Source: Diplolepis rosae
Lineage: Eukaryota; Arthropoda; Insecta; Hymenoptera; Diplolepididae
Direction of reading: 5' to 3'
Length of the DNA stretch: 64,000 nucleotides
Assembly (NCBI GenBank): GCA_030998225.1
Contig: JAPYXD010000170.1
Span: 1,860,001 to 1,924,000 of the forward strand
Positions 33,208 through 44,465 of the stretch are shown here, piece after piece; the stretch's first letter is position 1, and each line of letters opens with the position of its first letter. A program made the position numbers and the translations under genes. The notes below the pieces were generated by a model. That model worked only from the letters and a program-made list of their open reading frames with translations, was not told where the DNA came from and searched no databases.

Positions 33208-33924
33208 TTTTAAATTTGCTATTGTTTCTCCAATTTGAATTGTACCATTTCCATAGTCAATTATTGCTCCTGTTTCTGTTGGGTAATTTACCCCTAAAAT
33301 TCCTTCGCATGGAATGTCAAAATTGTCTGTTACTATTAAAAATGTTGTGGTTTTTCCATATATTGCGATTTCAATGGATCCCATCGTATTTTGGGATTTG
33401 TCTCCTACTCCTTTTAATAAAATTGTTTCATAATTATTAATATCTATTTCGGTTGGCAATAAGTCTCGCTTAATGATATTGGCTTCTGATCCAGTATCGA
33501 TCATAAATTGACCATAGCTATCTGAAGGTGGATTCAAGATATCTATAAAGGATAAGATACTTGTTGAATTTTTATTCCATTTAGATATTCCGTTTATTTC
33601 TAATTCAAAAGGTAATTTTTCATTTTGCTTAAATTTCATTGATCTTTCGCCTATAGTAAGTTGCCTGGTTTCAAAATTTAACATTGCTTTTGTTTGCAAA
33701 AAGTATTCTAAACCCAACATTCCATTGAAAGGAATGCAAAATTCTTCAGGAACTATATGAAAAGTTACCATGTGGTTTAAAATTTTAATCTCAACTGTTC
33801 CTATTGTGGGAAGGATTGTTGTATCGATTCCTTTCAATAAAACAGTTTGATCAGTATTAATTATTTGAGTTGAAGAGACTGAACCAATTTTCATAATATT
33901 TATTTCTGAACCAGTATCTAACAT
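33178..33924 (-). CDS. Two tandem retropepsin modules
   Basis: A 249-codon open frame holds two aspartic protease modules. The first has LDTGSEINIM (Asp at residue 3) and GMLGLEYF (about 69). The second has IDTGSEANII (Asp at 143) and GILGVNYP. Each module of about 100 residues also has an ILG-type strand and hydrophobic flap region, as in retropepsins that cut Gag-Pol. Retropepsins act as dimers of one module each, so a tandem pair could fold as one single-chain enzyme. The frame upstream is closed by a stop. Right after the second module, sequence jumps to integrase: RT and RNase H are missing. Confidence 0.72.
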   Translation of the reverse strand: MLDTGSEINIMKIGSVSSTQIINTDQTVLLKGIDTTILPTIGTVEIKILNHMVTFHIVPEEFCIPFNGMLGLEYFLQTKAMLNFETRQLTIGERSMKFKQNEKLPFELEINGISKWNKNSTSILSFIDILNPPSDSYGQFMIDTGSEANIIKRDLLPTEIDINNYETILLKGVGDKSQNTMGSIEIAIYGKTTTFLIVTDNFDIPCEGILGVNYPTETGAIIDYGNGTIQIGETIANLKCRTNSPNFA

Positions 33925-34069
33925 TAACTGTACAATATTTTATTCATATGCGTATTTAAATTCAATATAAGGGTGTAAACTTGATTGATTATTTACTCCG
34001 ATGGTAATAACTCTTTTTGAAGAAAATTGATTTTATTCGAATGCTCTTGGTTTCTCCTGACCTCCATGG

Positions 34070-34681
34070 ATGCATTCCTGTCCTGAAGGTTCCTCCGGTT
34101 TCTTGCGTTTTGCTCTAGATTATACTTCCTTTTCTACAATCTTTAATGACGTGTCCAGGTCTTTTGCAATATCTGCATTCTTTGATATCTTGTATCGGGG
34201 TTCTGCAATAACGAGCCTCATGTGCGAATTTATTACAAATTTGACACGTTAGTATTTTAACCGGTTCCATTGTTTTTTAATTAAAGGTTTTGTTTCGTTG
34301 AAAACATTTATCTGCGCTGTGACCTACTTTATCGCAAATTTGGCAAGTTATTTTGGGTTGGTTAAAATTTTTATTTAGGAAGCAGGTTTGAGCTGTATTT
34401 CCCTTTTTCTGGCACAGTTGACACTCGTTCATGCTGTAACAATGAGCTGCAATGTGTCCTTCTTTTATACAAATCTGGCATGTCGTTTTATTTGTTGTAT
34501 ATGGATTTTTATTTTCAAAGAAATTTTCCAGAGAGTGTACATTTATTTTACAAGATTGACACCAGAGTTTACTTTTGCAATCAGCTGTCTCATGATTACT
34601 TTTGTTGCAAATCTGGCATGCAAAAGTCCTTTTGGGTCTTAACTCGAGGTTCTCAAATTTAGGAATAACTTTTTTCCTCAA
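34070..34681 (-). pseudogene. gag: gag nucleocapsid region with array of CCHC knuckles
   Basis: On the minus strand, boxes with the CCHC spacing follow each other: CQICNKSNHETADC, a partial CQSC...H, CQICIKEGHIAAHC, CQLCQKKGNTAQTC (Asn for His), CQICDKVGHSADKC. After one stop in the same frame come CQICNKFAHEARYC and CRYCKRPGHVIKDC. That makes six full-spaced boxes and one partial, against one to three in most Gag proteins. Such knuckles bind genomic RNA. Their near-identical wording implies tandem duplication. Confidence 0.78.
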
Positions 34682-35133
34682 ATTTCTCTGTGCTTCTAGT
34701 CTTCTTTCAATTGTAATCGCGTTTCGAACCAGATCACCTACTGCTTCATTTTCTAGCTGAGGTAATCTTTGTTCAATTTCTAGTTTTAATCCTCTTCTAA
34801 AGGAACCGACTATAGTTTCATCGATGGATGCCCTGAAAATTGGATCTACACGTCCACCATTTTCTAATTTTTTAACTTGGAAAACTCCTGTTCCTATTTC
34901 CCTAATTCTGTTTGCAAAAGCTATTACGCTCTCTTCGTCTCTTTGAATTTCATTACCTCTAGTTCTCCTAGTAATTGTGGGATTGACTTTGCTGGGGAGT
35001 AAACATTATTAAGAAAATTCTTGAGTTCTTCTATATTTGCGAAAGATTATCCAAAAATAGATTGACGTGCTTCTCCTGTTATTTTACTTCGTAATAATTT
35101 TACTAAATTAGCTTCAAATTCAGGCCAAATAAA
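34682..35133 (-). pseudogene. gag: gag capsid C-terminal region of the env-bearing element
   Basis: Minus strand, with frame breaks: WPEFEANLVKLL, an ELKNFLNN segment, FRASIDETIVGSFRRGL, then AVGDLVRNAITIERRLEA leading directly into the knuckle array. The wording fits the C-terminal capsid of insect gypsy-class Gag. It is cut at 35133 by LINE copy 3. Confidence 0.6.
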
Positions 35134-35343
35134 AGCCAACTTCTCCGTGCTTTCTGTTCAGCCTGGAGGCGAGCTCCAGGATCAGGTGGTAGGTCCATCT
35201 CTCGGTCTGCTCACCATGCCATCTCATCTGCCATTTCTCGACGAGTCTGTGCCTTCCATCCTTGCGGATGGCCTCCTTCGCGCGAGCAATTTCCTGCAGG
35301 TCGGTACAGGTAAGCTCCTTGCGGAGCTGAAAGTCTCTTGCCT

Positions 35344-37108
35344 TTACTCCGCCAATAAATCTATTGGCGGGACGCTCGCCAGGACTAACACAGCACTCGT
35401 CGAGACAGTTCTATACGCTGAAACTATTCTCAACGCAGCAGATCTCTGCGCCGAGAACAGCCTCTTCTGGATAGCATGGTTTTGCAGAGCATTAGCCCAG
35501 ACCGGAGCTGCATAAAGCAGCTTCGAATGCACCACGCTTGCCACCAGTCTCCTTTTTGCTTCCCTGGGTCCACCAATGTTTGGCATAAGCCGAGCCAAAT
35601 TTGCTCCACATTGGATGGCTTTGGCAGCTGCGATCCTTAGGTATTCGCCAAAGCTAAGCCTACGATTCAACTGCACTCCCAGGTACTTTATACTTGTTTC
35701 TCACTCGACTTCATGCTCTCCGAGAACGATCCTCGGGTACTGAAAGAATCTCCTGTCCGTGACGAGCAAAGCCGCGGTTTTCTCAGGGGCCATTTTCAGG
35801 CCTCTGCTATCCAACCAGCGCTTTGCCCGCCGCAAACTTTCATTGATCCTCAGCTCCAGGATTCCGACGTCATCAGCGGCGTACACGACAAGTGCGTAAT
35901 CCGTGAAGCCGGCGAAGCGAAGCGAAGAAAGTCGACCCACCCGCGACCCTTAAGGGGCGCCACATGTCATCTCTTCTTTGAGAGACCATTTGTCGCCCTG
36001 GTATATCACCCACCTGTCGCTCAGATAGTCATCTAGCATTCGCAACAGGTAGTCTCGAACCTTTTTCCGCATCATCGCCTCGATGCAGATGTTCCATATT
36101 GCGGTATTGAACGCATTGCGTATGTCAATGCTGATCAACGCGCAGAATCCCTTACGCTTACCAGTTCCTTTTCTTTCATTTGTGGCGATGTTAACCACAG
36201 CTAAGATAGCGTCCACAGTGGACCTGCCTTTCCTGAATCCAAACGGGTTGTCCAAGAGACCATTCTCCCCGACCAAGAGGACCTGAAGCCGTTGCAGAAT
36301 CAACTCCTCCAGAAGCTTCCCCATCGTATCCAATAGACATATTGGTCTATAAGATGAGGCATCCCCTAGAGGTTTGTTGCCCTTCCTCAGCAGGACCAAC
36401 CTCTGCTTCTTCCAGTCTACGAAGAACCTCCCCTCCCGAAGACAGGAGTTAAAGGCTCCTAAGAGGATCTCCGGGTATGTCCCGATCACCTCTTTGAGGA
36501 TCTCGTTTGGCACCTCACATCAACCTCGCCTCCTCGTGGGCCGGGGAAGACACCACTCGGCGACGAAGTACTCCCAGTGGGATGCCATACAGAAACGATC
36601 ATGTATGTGCGCTGTATTTGCCTTGAGCCTCCCACCCGCTCACTTTAGTTCTTCGAGAGTGAAAAGTTCCTCGCGCTGGACCACGCAGGAACTTCTGTCC
36701 TGTCTTTGGAACGGCTCTACGTTTGGAAACAAGCTCCGCACAATGTACTTGACTCTATCGGCATTATCCAGGCGCGAGGACTTTCTTCTAGTCACCAATT
36801 TCTTGGTGACTATGATGAAGGCCCCATGGGTCCTTCTCGATCTTACCGATCAAGTCTTTCCAGCATTGAATTCGGCTTTTCTTTATACCTCGCCTCAAAG
36901 CTGTTTTTGCCTTTTTCCATGCCTCGTGCAGCAGAGAATCACCCTTTGAGCGGGTGAATCTCCGCCGCGCTGCAAGGCATTCCACCAGTACATCGAGCCC
37001 TTGGCTTGCCTGCGCTTGCGACAGGGCATCGAGTATTCGCAAGCTGCGACCAACTTTTGCCTCGTCGAGCGCACAGTGTCCTCCAGCAACCCAGCAGGCT
37101 CGACCCAA
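35344..37108 (-). pseudogene. LINE copy 3 RT region
   Basis: Pieces in several frames. Linker 36788-37108; RT 35950-36513 with LPNEILKEV-like start, SSYRPICLLDTMGKLLEE, CALISIDIRNAFN and WSLKEEMTCGAP; then a deletion of the GPLVWN block. The paired-Asp box reads FTDYALV instead of FADDALV, so RT is dead. 35344-35676 and 35701-35940 give the thumb and C-terminal part. A 90-bp block at 36515-36605 is a second copy of the element's own 5' region (38334-38423). Confidence 0.8.
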
Positions 37109-38088
37109 CCAAGCTCATCGATGAGCCTGGTCGTCTCGAGATGGACTCTAAGTCTCTCCCTGCAGAGCCGTCTCGTGTTCCAAGAAGGGCTCCTTCCTTC
37201 GCTGCCCCTGCCCTTATCCACTGCTTGGCACCGTTGTTCTAAATCAAATTCGATGCACCGGTGGTCACTCAAGGTTATTACCTCGAGAACCGACCAGTCG
37301 CTTATCCTTGAGGCGAGGCGAGCCGCGGCAATCGTGAGATCAATTATCGACCCTCCCGCTCCTCGTCTCGACGTGAATTCCCTGCCCTGATTTAAAACGG
37401 GCAGGTCATTCCTAGCGACCATCTCGACAACCAAGACTCCCCTCCTATCGCCGATACCTTGATGGCGTCGCCCGACCTGTCGGGCAAGGAGCGCTTCAAC
37501 TTCGGTCTGGCGACAGTTCCCTGCGCTTTTTGCACAGGGTCCTTCGCCTTCTTCTCCTTTTTTCCTTTTTTCTTCTGGTCTTCCTCGTGACCTCTTGCTA
37601 GTCCCCTTCTTCATTCGGGACCTGGCTCTTGGCCACCTGAGCATACGAGGGTGACGGGCCGCCTTTCCCCTTCTTAGGAGTTTTTTCCCGAGGGGCGAGG
37701 GGGCTGCCCTCTTTTCACCCTTGGCCTGGTTCTTTGGGATATCTCCCAGAGACGCTGAGCGTGGTCTCCAGAAAATCCCCATCTTTTTCGTGGCGGGGTG
37801 GGATTCCAGTCTCTTTTGGATTTCCATCTCGCTTTCCAGTAGGCACTTGTGGGTGTTAAGCATACCGCTCAACACCTCAGTTGCCTCATTCACCGAATCT
37901 TTTACGAAGCCAGGGTTATCCCTCAGCATACCCTGTTGGATAACGCTGAGGGCCCTGGCTAACCTTTCCATCTTTTCATTTTGCTCCTTCAGGAGCTGAA
38001 GGACGTCCTTCCATCCCCCATCTCCAGGAGAAGCACCCAAGTCCATTTTCCCCACAGTTTTTAATTTCATGTCCATAAATCTTTTCAC
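36895..38088 (-). pseudogene. LINE copy 3 fused ORF: ORF1 N-terminus joined to endonuclease end
   Basis: A 397-codon open frame. Residues 1-170 are ORF1: a Leu/Glu-rich coiled coil (LLKEQNEKMERLARALSVI) and the basic linker. At about 37455 the frame passes without stop into GVLVVEMVARNDLPVLNQGR, the second half of the ORF2 endonuclease, then ITLSDHRCIEF and the linker. The knuckles, the ORF1 stop and the first half of the endonuclease including GDFN are missing. The fusion is in frame probably by chance. It ends at the linker segment HGKRQKQL. Confidence 0.75.
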
Positions 38089-38576
38089 CAGCGCATCGTG
38101 CGTAGAGGAGCGGGTCGGAATAGTTGGGAACGGGTGTACCCTCAGACCGAAGTCCTACCCCAGTTCCCTGAGGCCCAACCTCCGCTTAGCCGGTCTCAGA
38201 ATGCGTGGACAGACCTGACTCGCTGGAAGCAACACAGGCTCCGACACCTGTGTTCAATACGCACTACCTGATCAAGGTCCCGAAGGGGCTGGCTCCTGAT
38301 CCCGCATGACACACCACCTCGGAAGAGCTAGGATCACATCAACCTCGCCTCCTCGTGGGCCGGGGAAGACACCACTCGGTGACGAAGTACTCCCAGTGCG
38401 ATTCCATACGGAAACGATCATGTGGACTGTTCTTGGTCATAGACTGCGGAGGCTTTGCAGTGTCCCCCAGGAGATTCCATACACCAATTCGTTCTGCGCA
38501 ACATTCAAGAAAGAGCCCGTTCATAGGTTCTTCTCTCACATTCGAAGGACATAACATGTTTCACAAAGACCGTGAA

Positions 38577-38820
38577 TGAAACAGTTTTCGCATAAAATGC
38601 TACGAAAGAGATTTATTTTTTCCTCCAGGGTCAATATAATTAGCGGTTTCTGGGGTTGAGGTTCAGGTTCAATTGTTGGAAGGGGTGGGATAAATTCTTC
38701 TTCCTGTTTTTGTAAATTCGCTAGCTTTGCCAATTTAGCCTTTTCCCCCAATCTCTGCTTTTTCGTGGGTTTATCACGTCTATGCGTAAGATACCCGTGG
38801 TTTACTCCATCCACTGCAAT
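38577..38820 (-). CDS. Unrecognised short ORF, possible gag start of env-bearing element
   Basis: A minus-strand ORF of 92 codons (38536-38814). It is Lys/Glu-rich (KQRLGEKAKLAKLANLQKQ), then Pro-rich (PPLPTIEPEPQPQKP), then LTLEEKINLFRS. The last residues fall in LINE copy 3. A possible splice acceptor (CTATTGCAG) lies just upstream of the coding start. It lies between the LTR at 39.1-40.06 kb and the rest of gag, so it may be the gag N-terminus, but no domain is recognised. Confidence 0.3.
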
Positions 38821-39109
38821 AGAGATTTAGAATTTTATATTTTTCAACAAAAAAAAGATAATAGATAAATTTTTATCATGAGTAATCTCCTAATTCTTTT
38901 TTGCTGTTGATCAATTGGGTTTTTTTCAAAATTCGTAACATGCGCGAATTTAAATCTTTGTGTGCGCGTTGAACATTTAAAATCATTCGTAATAGTTTGA
39001 ATTAAATTGAATACATACGTTTAGTTCCACAAAAAAAAAATTATTTTTTTTATTATTGAAAATTGGATACTTTTGACCCTTTTAAAATTTTTCAATAATT
39101 TAGGGTTTT

Positions 39110-40062
39110 TGTAATCCTTTTAAAATCTTGTAGTATGTATGATACTTGAGTCCTCAGTTGTAATCTTTGAGATGAATGTTGTCAGATTGGAAATTCGTAG
39201 GCCAGCCCGTTGATATAATTGATTCTTTGATCTCAGTTTCAAAGAGAATTTGGAAGGCGATTCCCCTTCACTTTTAAAGTCGTTGAACTCAGCGTCGAAT
39301 TAGAATTGGTTTGGGTACACTGAGAGAACGTTGGTGCAGTAAGCGTACCCGTGTGTACAGCTGCAATAAAAAACGCGAGGCATATATCGAACGCGGTTTT
39401 GGGAGAGCTGCGGTGCCAAAAGTAGAAGGCTGCAGTCTCCAAGCAAAGAGATCCCAATATTTGGAAAGGCTGCGTTCCCAAATGGGAGCTATGCCGTACC
39501 ATAATCATGCAGAAGCGATCTCAAATCGATAGCGCCGTTGTTGTACTGTTGTCGGTATCGTAACTATCCCAACCTTCTCTCAGTGTAGCGGTAAAATCAG
39601 ATGAGGCTGGACTAGGCTGGACTAAACTCGCGGTGTAGAGATGATGGTACTGGACTGGACTCGCGTTGGTTACATTGTAGAAATCGGACGTTGACTATCT
39701 AACTGAACTGAACTCTATTGGAACTTTCGCTTTTTATAGGCCATTGAAAGGTCACCTATGGTGGGAGTAAAAAACAAGGTGTACCACCTTTTCTATATTT
39801 GGTATTGAAGCTTAAGATCGGATGAGTTGCCTTCTCTGATCACTTGCGCTCCGATGAAATTTATTACCTGGCATTAGTGTCGCAGTCAAATATATCAATT
39901 CTATTTTATCTGACTTTAGATTTTAACGATCTTCTTATTTCTTATTAGATCTTGCTGTTGAGTCGATATAATCAAAGACGTGGTAATGTTGCCTTGATCC
40001 CTTCATTGGTCCCGTAATTTGTTTGTTACTCTAGGTGGTAGAGTCGCGGGACGTGACACCTC
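39110..40062 (-). repeat. Probable LTR of the env-bearing gypsy-class element
   Basis: On the minus strand TGTCACGTCCCGCGAC starts at 40062. Directly upstream is a purine tract AAGGGGGGAGG. A TATA-like CCTATAAAAAGCG lies near 39740, followed by repeated AGTTCAG and CTGGACT words. The LTR end (about 39110) and a primer site are not certain. The purine tract suggests the 3' LTR of one copy, while gag sequence lies downstream as for a 5' LTR. No second LTR was found near 30.4 kb. Confidence 0.5.
39318..39585. mobile_element. CACTG-ended MITE, 268 bp, in the LTR
   Basis: Ends CACTGAGAGAACGTTGG and the complement of CCAACCTTCTCTCAGTG, with TA on both sides (39316-39317, 39586-39587). No coding capacity. 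Confidence 0.78.
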
Positions 40063-40132
40063 CCCCCTTAATTCGAACGCGGGGAGCTAACGATCCGCGA
40101 TTGAAACTTCAGTAGAAGAATACATTTTTTAA

Positions 40133-41522
40133 GGGGAGGTTCTCCTCTTTTTAGCCGAAAATGAAGCAGAATTTGATAACTTACTGTCGGATAATGAAAA
40201 GACATACGAACAAACGGTTATGATGGTTTATTAAGCCATCTTTTTAAAATACAAAAGAAAATTCTTTATGACAAAATCTAGTATGGTGGCCCCAAAATGA
40301 CGGGTCTTGTCATCCTTTGAAAGCGAGACGTTGTTCGATAACGTCAAGGTTGTAGCCACTTGTAGTGAACTGAAATCAAAAATTTGTTTTTTATAGTCAA
40401 GTTTATAAAATTCCCTATGACTTATACCTATTTCTAAAGAATTTTCATTAAAAATTATGCAATTCATGCATAATCAAAGAAAAAGTTCGATTTTACCCTC
40501 TTTTTATTAAACTTTTTTCTTATCAAACGACTATTATTTAACAATTGCTTATGTTTATTTTAGGTGTAAGTCATACAAAAAATCATACTCTTCCAGGAAC
40601 ATTTTAGATGAAGTAAATCGGATCAGTAGATCATGAGCTATGCTTGACGTTAGGATAAAAAAAAAGGATTTCGAGACAAACGCGTTTAAAGTTGTAAGTC
40701 TCACATACACGTTCCAAGAGAACCATCATCACTGGATACTCGAGTACTCAAGAAAAACCTTGCAATTGGCAAGCGAAAAATTCGCCCCACCTTTTGTTAT
40801 ATTTTCAAGGGTGCTCTTTACGATAGTGCCATATTAATTTTGACGAAATCATTTTTTTAAACAAATCTTGTCGAAATGACATTATAAACGTAAATTTTTC
40901 AGTCACTCTTTTTCGTTTATTTCATATTTTGGTAGCTTCTACGCGTTGCCACTTGAGTATGTAATGCACTCGTCTCGTCCTCAACAGTTGTTTTTTAAAA
41001 TTGTGGATTATATTTTTTTGTTGATGAGTCATTGTTGCAAAATAATGGAAAAAAGAGTAACAATTCAAAGCATGTTATACGTAGCATTTCTATTTACCAA
41101 ATAGAATTGAGTTTTCTTTTCCGCAAACAAGTAACATTTACATGGTTTCCAAATATGTTCGGATTGCTTAATGAAAATTTTGCATTATTTTTGCATGATT
41201 GTTTTATGCAAACAATTTGTTTAAACAAATTCTTACTAAATTTAATATTTTAAGAAGATGCACATGCTTTTCGCAGTGTTTTCGGTCTCTGAAGAAGAAT
41301 CTGATATTATTTTGGCATGCTCTATTTCTTTAAACAATTTTATAACAAGTGCACCTGAGCGTTCCTCCGCGCGCGCATCTTCGGCGCATGAAAGACGCTT
41401 TAATAAGATAAATATGCTGCGGATCGAAAAATCCTTTTGCACAAATATTCTAGGCATTCATACCTTTCATTTGATAAAGAAAAAAAAATCGATTTTTTGA
41501 AAAAAAAGAGGAGAACCTCCCC
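40133..41522. mobile_element. TTAA-flanked DNA transposon, 1390 bp
   Basis: Perfect 20-bp terminal inverted repeat GGGGAGGTTCTCCTCTTTTT at both ends, with TTAA at 40129-40132 and 41523-41526, the target duplication of piggyBac-type elements. Short ORFs inside (40231-40467 minus, 40640-40837 plus, 41242-41457 minus, 41258-41500 plus) show no recognised transposase motif, so this is probably a non-autonomous derivative. Confidence 0.8.
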
Positions 41523-41526
41523 TTAA

Positions 41527-42975
41527 TCCAAGATGCTTAATCAATCAAGAACATATTTTTTATTTAATTTAACAATTTATAACATAAAAATTTCATTTCT
41601 ACATAATTATAGGAATTAACATTTTAAATTATTGTTTCGAATTAAAAATTTATGACAAGCTTTACATAAATACATAGTAATAACAGAGGATAAAATTCTG
41701 GAAATATTACAATTATTGATTACATATGTTATAGTGGTAATTAGGTAATTTAACATTTTTTTTTTATAATAACTATTTAAACTTACAACATGATGATTGT
41801 TGATGAAAAGAAGATTAAAAATTGTAAAATTTTATCGATTAGATATAAAATACTAAAGAGTAATTTCCAAGAATCACGATTGTTAATGTATGCTTTAGTA
41901 AAAATAGTATATGGAAAGCATTATAAATTTTATTGGTTATACATGAAAGAGAAATTGGCATACATATTATTAATAGAGATTAAAAAATATTAGGGTCGTT
42001 GACTACATATATTAATTAATAGACGTCGTAACTTGGTACATTAAAGAGAAAAAACTTGGTTTAGTCTAAAATTGATTTCTTTATAACATGGCATTGCTAT
42101 TGCTTATTATTACTTTTAAATCTTTCTAAAAATTAATTTCATAAACTTCAATTTCATTGGTGTATTATTAAATGAATAAAATGATCATAACGGAAACAAT
42201 TTTACATAATAACAGGATAATAGATTTTTTTCCTAAAATTCTTGTACTTTTAATTGTTTTTCTAATCTTTCTTGTAAAATTAATAGTTATTTGTGCATGG
42301 AACATATGAATACATAACATAACAAACATAACATATGAATAGTAATTATTCAATTTGTTATTGTTGCACATTAATTTCTATTGGAAAAGCAATTTGTACA
42401 TTAACAATTTTGTAACGCTATCGCACAGTTTATATTTACAGACTCAATATTTGTAGAAACTGTTCTTCCAATAGGATAGGAATCAAGAAAAGTTCCCTTG
42501 ATGGAACAAGAAACAAAATTGAAATTATATTTATGATGGCATTGATTATGAAGTGCTTATTTATTCTTGTCAGAAAATTTTTTTTTCCATCCAAAAAAAG
42601 GAAAAAAATAAATAAATAAATGCAAATATTTCTATATTTTTAGTTTTTTTTAGTGATAAAAAAAATGATGATTCATATGGAAACTAGCATTTGTCTTACT
42701 AAAAAAAGGTATTCATTTGTTTTTTGAAAGATTGGTGAACAAAAATAAAATTGATGAAATTAAATGCAAAGAAAGTACTTATAAGAATTTCAAGGAAATA
42801 TAATTTTTCTGTGGTGATATTAGATTATTAGTTTGTGCTAAACCGAAAAGAAAAGTTGAAAATTTTTAATTAATTTGATAAATACTTGCTAGTTTGAGAA
42901 GTTTAATTTACTCTGAAAAAACACATGAAATATATTGAAATTTTTTTATTGCTATTTGAAGGTACAGTAAGTTTT
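41527..42975. other. AT-rich stretch, nothing recognised
   Basis: Very AT-rich with many homopolymers. ORFs of about 67 codons (41790-41993, 42168-42371) consist of Lys/Ile/Asn/Tyr and have no support. Confidence 0.5.
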
Positions 42976-43600
42976 GTGATGTTGCAAAATTTTGCAACTC
43001 AAAATTTTTATTAAATATATTAAATTAAATCAAATCCAAAGTTTTGCGATGAGCTTCTTGATTTTTCTTGGAAAATTTAAAGGTTTCCTCAGAGGCTGCA
43101 CGGTACTCCGAGACTAAGGGCTATTTTTTGTTGATTGTATGTTCAAGGATTTATTGCCATATTTTTGTTTGTTATTCATTTATGTAACACCGCCGAAGAT
43201 GCTTCTGGACAACGAGGGATCTGGAAGGTAAATGAAGACCTATTAAGGACGATTACTCTTGCCTAGCCCGAAAATATGCCAATTTTGCTGCACATTGCTG
43301 AGTCTGGCGCTTTCAAGTTTACCGCCTGGTTTCAACCCATCACCACCGCCGTCAACCCATGTACTGGTCACCCTACGAAGATGCCCCCAGGACCTGCGAT
43401 GCGTTTTCTGCCACAAGGATCCTGGACGACTCCTCCACCTGGTGTGGAACTACCCAGATAACAAAGTGCGCGTACAGTGCGAGCGTTGCCGCTCGCACGG
43501 GTACGGATTATGCTTCACGCGTGCGTTCACCACGCCACGTAGATACTTAAATAACGACGAACGCGAACATTTTTTTAGTGCTGATAAATAAGTAGTTTCC
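42976..43600 (+). repeat. Diverged relic of the 6972-type LTR
   Basis: Begins TGTGATGTTGCAAAATTTTG, matching the LTR start TGTGACGTTGCAAATTTTTG. It keeps recognisable blocks (GAGGCTGCACGGTACTCCG, TAGCCCGAAAAT, CTCCACCTGG) to about 43445. It then continues with sequence that the two young LTRs lack. An older or sister family is likely. Confidence 0.7.
43259..43591 (+). CDS. Cys-rich ORF within the LTR relic
   Basis: A 110-codon frame with paired cysteines: RCVFCHKDPG and VQCERCRSHGYGLC, spaced about 28 residues apart, reminiscent of a zinc-binding domain. The matching frame in the young LTRs is broken by stops. It may be a chance ORF in an LTR relic or the remnant of a coding exon. No family is recognised. 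Confidence 0.25.
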   Translation: MPSPKICQFCCTLLSLALSSLPPGFNPSPPPSTHVLVTLRRCPQDLRCVFCHKDPGRLLHLVWNYPDNKVRVQCERCRSHGYGLCFTRAFTTPRRYLNNDEREHFFSADK

Positions 43601-44465
43601 TATATTAGTACAGTTACACATTTGAAATATAATAAGTATTCAAATTATAGTTGAATCACAATGAACAGCAAAATATTTTTACCACTAAACAAATAGTACC
43701 ATTTCTTATATTATTAGAGTTATTTAGTGATGCCGGTCAACGCGTGGTCAACTTTACATTGTGGCTTGTACTTTTAAAATAACAAAAACCACGTGTCAGA
43801 CTAACAAACTTTAAGAATAAATATTAATTACCTTACGCAAACTGAATCCACCGAATGCACTAAAACTATTATCATGAAAATGACGTGAAAAAAACTGATT
43901 ATGAACGACCTAGCTTAACCAACAGAAAGAAACGCCATGTTGAAGTTTATTCCAACCATGTGATCACGCGGGAATATTATAATGAGATTAAATAAATTGA
44001 AAAACAATTCAAAAATAGTAAAAGTAACTTAAACTTTAATTGTAGAATGTCTAACTTGTGAACATTCGACATTCAAATAAGTCTGTCGATATTGGTAAAC
44101 TAAAAACATACTTACAAAATTTAAATTTATATTCCATGAATTTTTCATATTTCCTTTTTATGCAGGAAATTATTAACATTAATTATTTAATTATTATTAA
44201 TATTAAATAAATAAAATAAATAAATAAAATAAATACAATATTATTTTAATTATTAACACAAATTAACATTTTTATTATCAAAAAAGGTCTAATATCAATA
44301 ATATTTAATATATATATAAACAGATGCCTATTACAAAGTGCGAGACATATGCCTCCCACGTACGTGCCTGCCACACTGATAGAAAGGAATGGCTGTTACA
44401 ACGATATTTATGATTAATTTAACCTTACCTTATTGCTGGCATAGATACAGCAATATGAGATTTGT
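43601..44465. other. AT-rich stretch with one possible exon-like patch
   Basis: Nothing firm. On the minus strand around 43830-43990 a less AT-rich patch ends in CGTAAGGTAATT, which could be a splice donor. It contains AACATGGCG, but the frame stops after seven codons. 44170-44330 is simple A/T repeat. Confidence 0.25.

Larger units (their letters stand above)
35134..38576 (-). mobile_element. R1-like LINE, copy 3, inserted in gag region
   Basis: Minus strand. 5' untranslated part at about 38090-38576, then ORF1 N-terminus, deletion, endonuclease end, RT and a truncated C-terminus at 35134. It splits the gypsy-class element's gag region. The 3' end lacks the CCHC tail and any poly(A), so it is a truncation rather than a normal 3' end. 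Confidence 0.8.

Noticed and set aside
33060..33440. 126-codon Leu/Phe-rich plus-strand ORF that looks like membrane protein
   Set aside because: Antisense of integrase and protease of the env-bearing element; hydrophobicity follows from the reversed codons.
40062..40128. Purine tract plus TGTCACG as proof of a 3' LTR of another copy
   Set aside because: Gag-like sequence lies downstream as for a 5' LTR, and no terminus pair could be matched, so the role of this LTR is left open.
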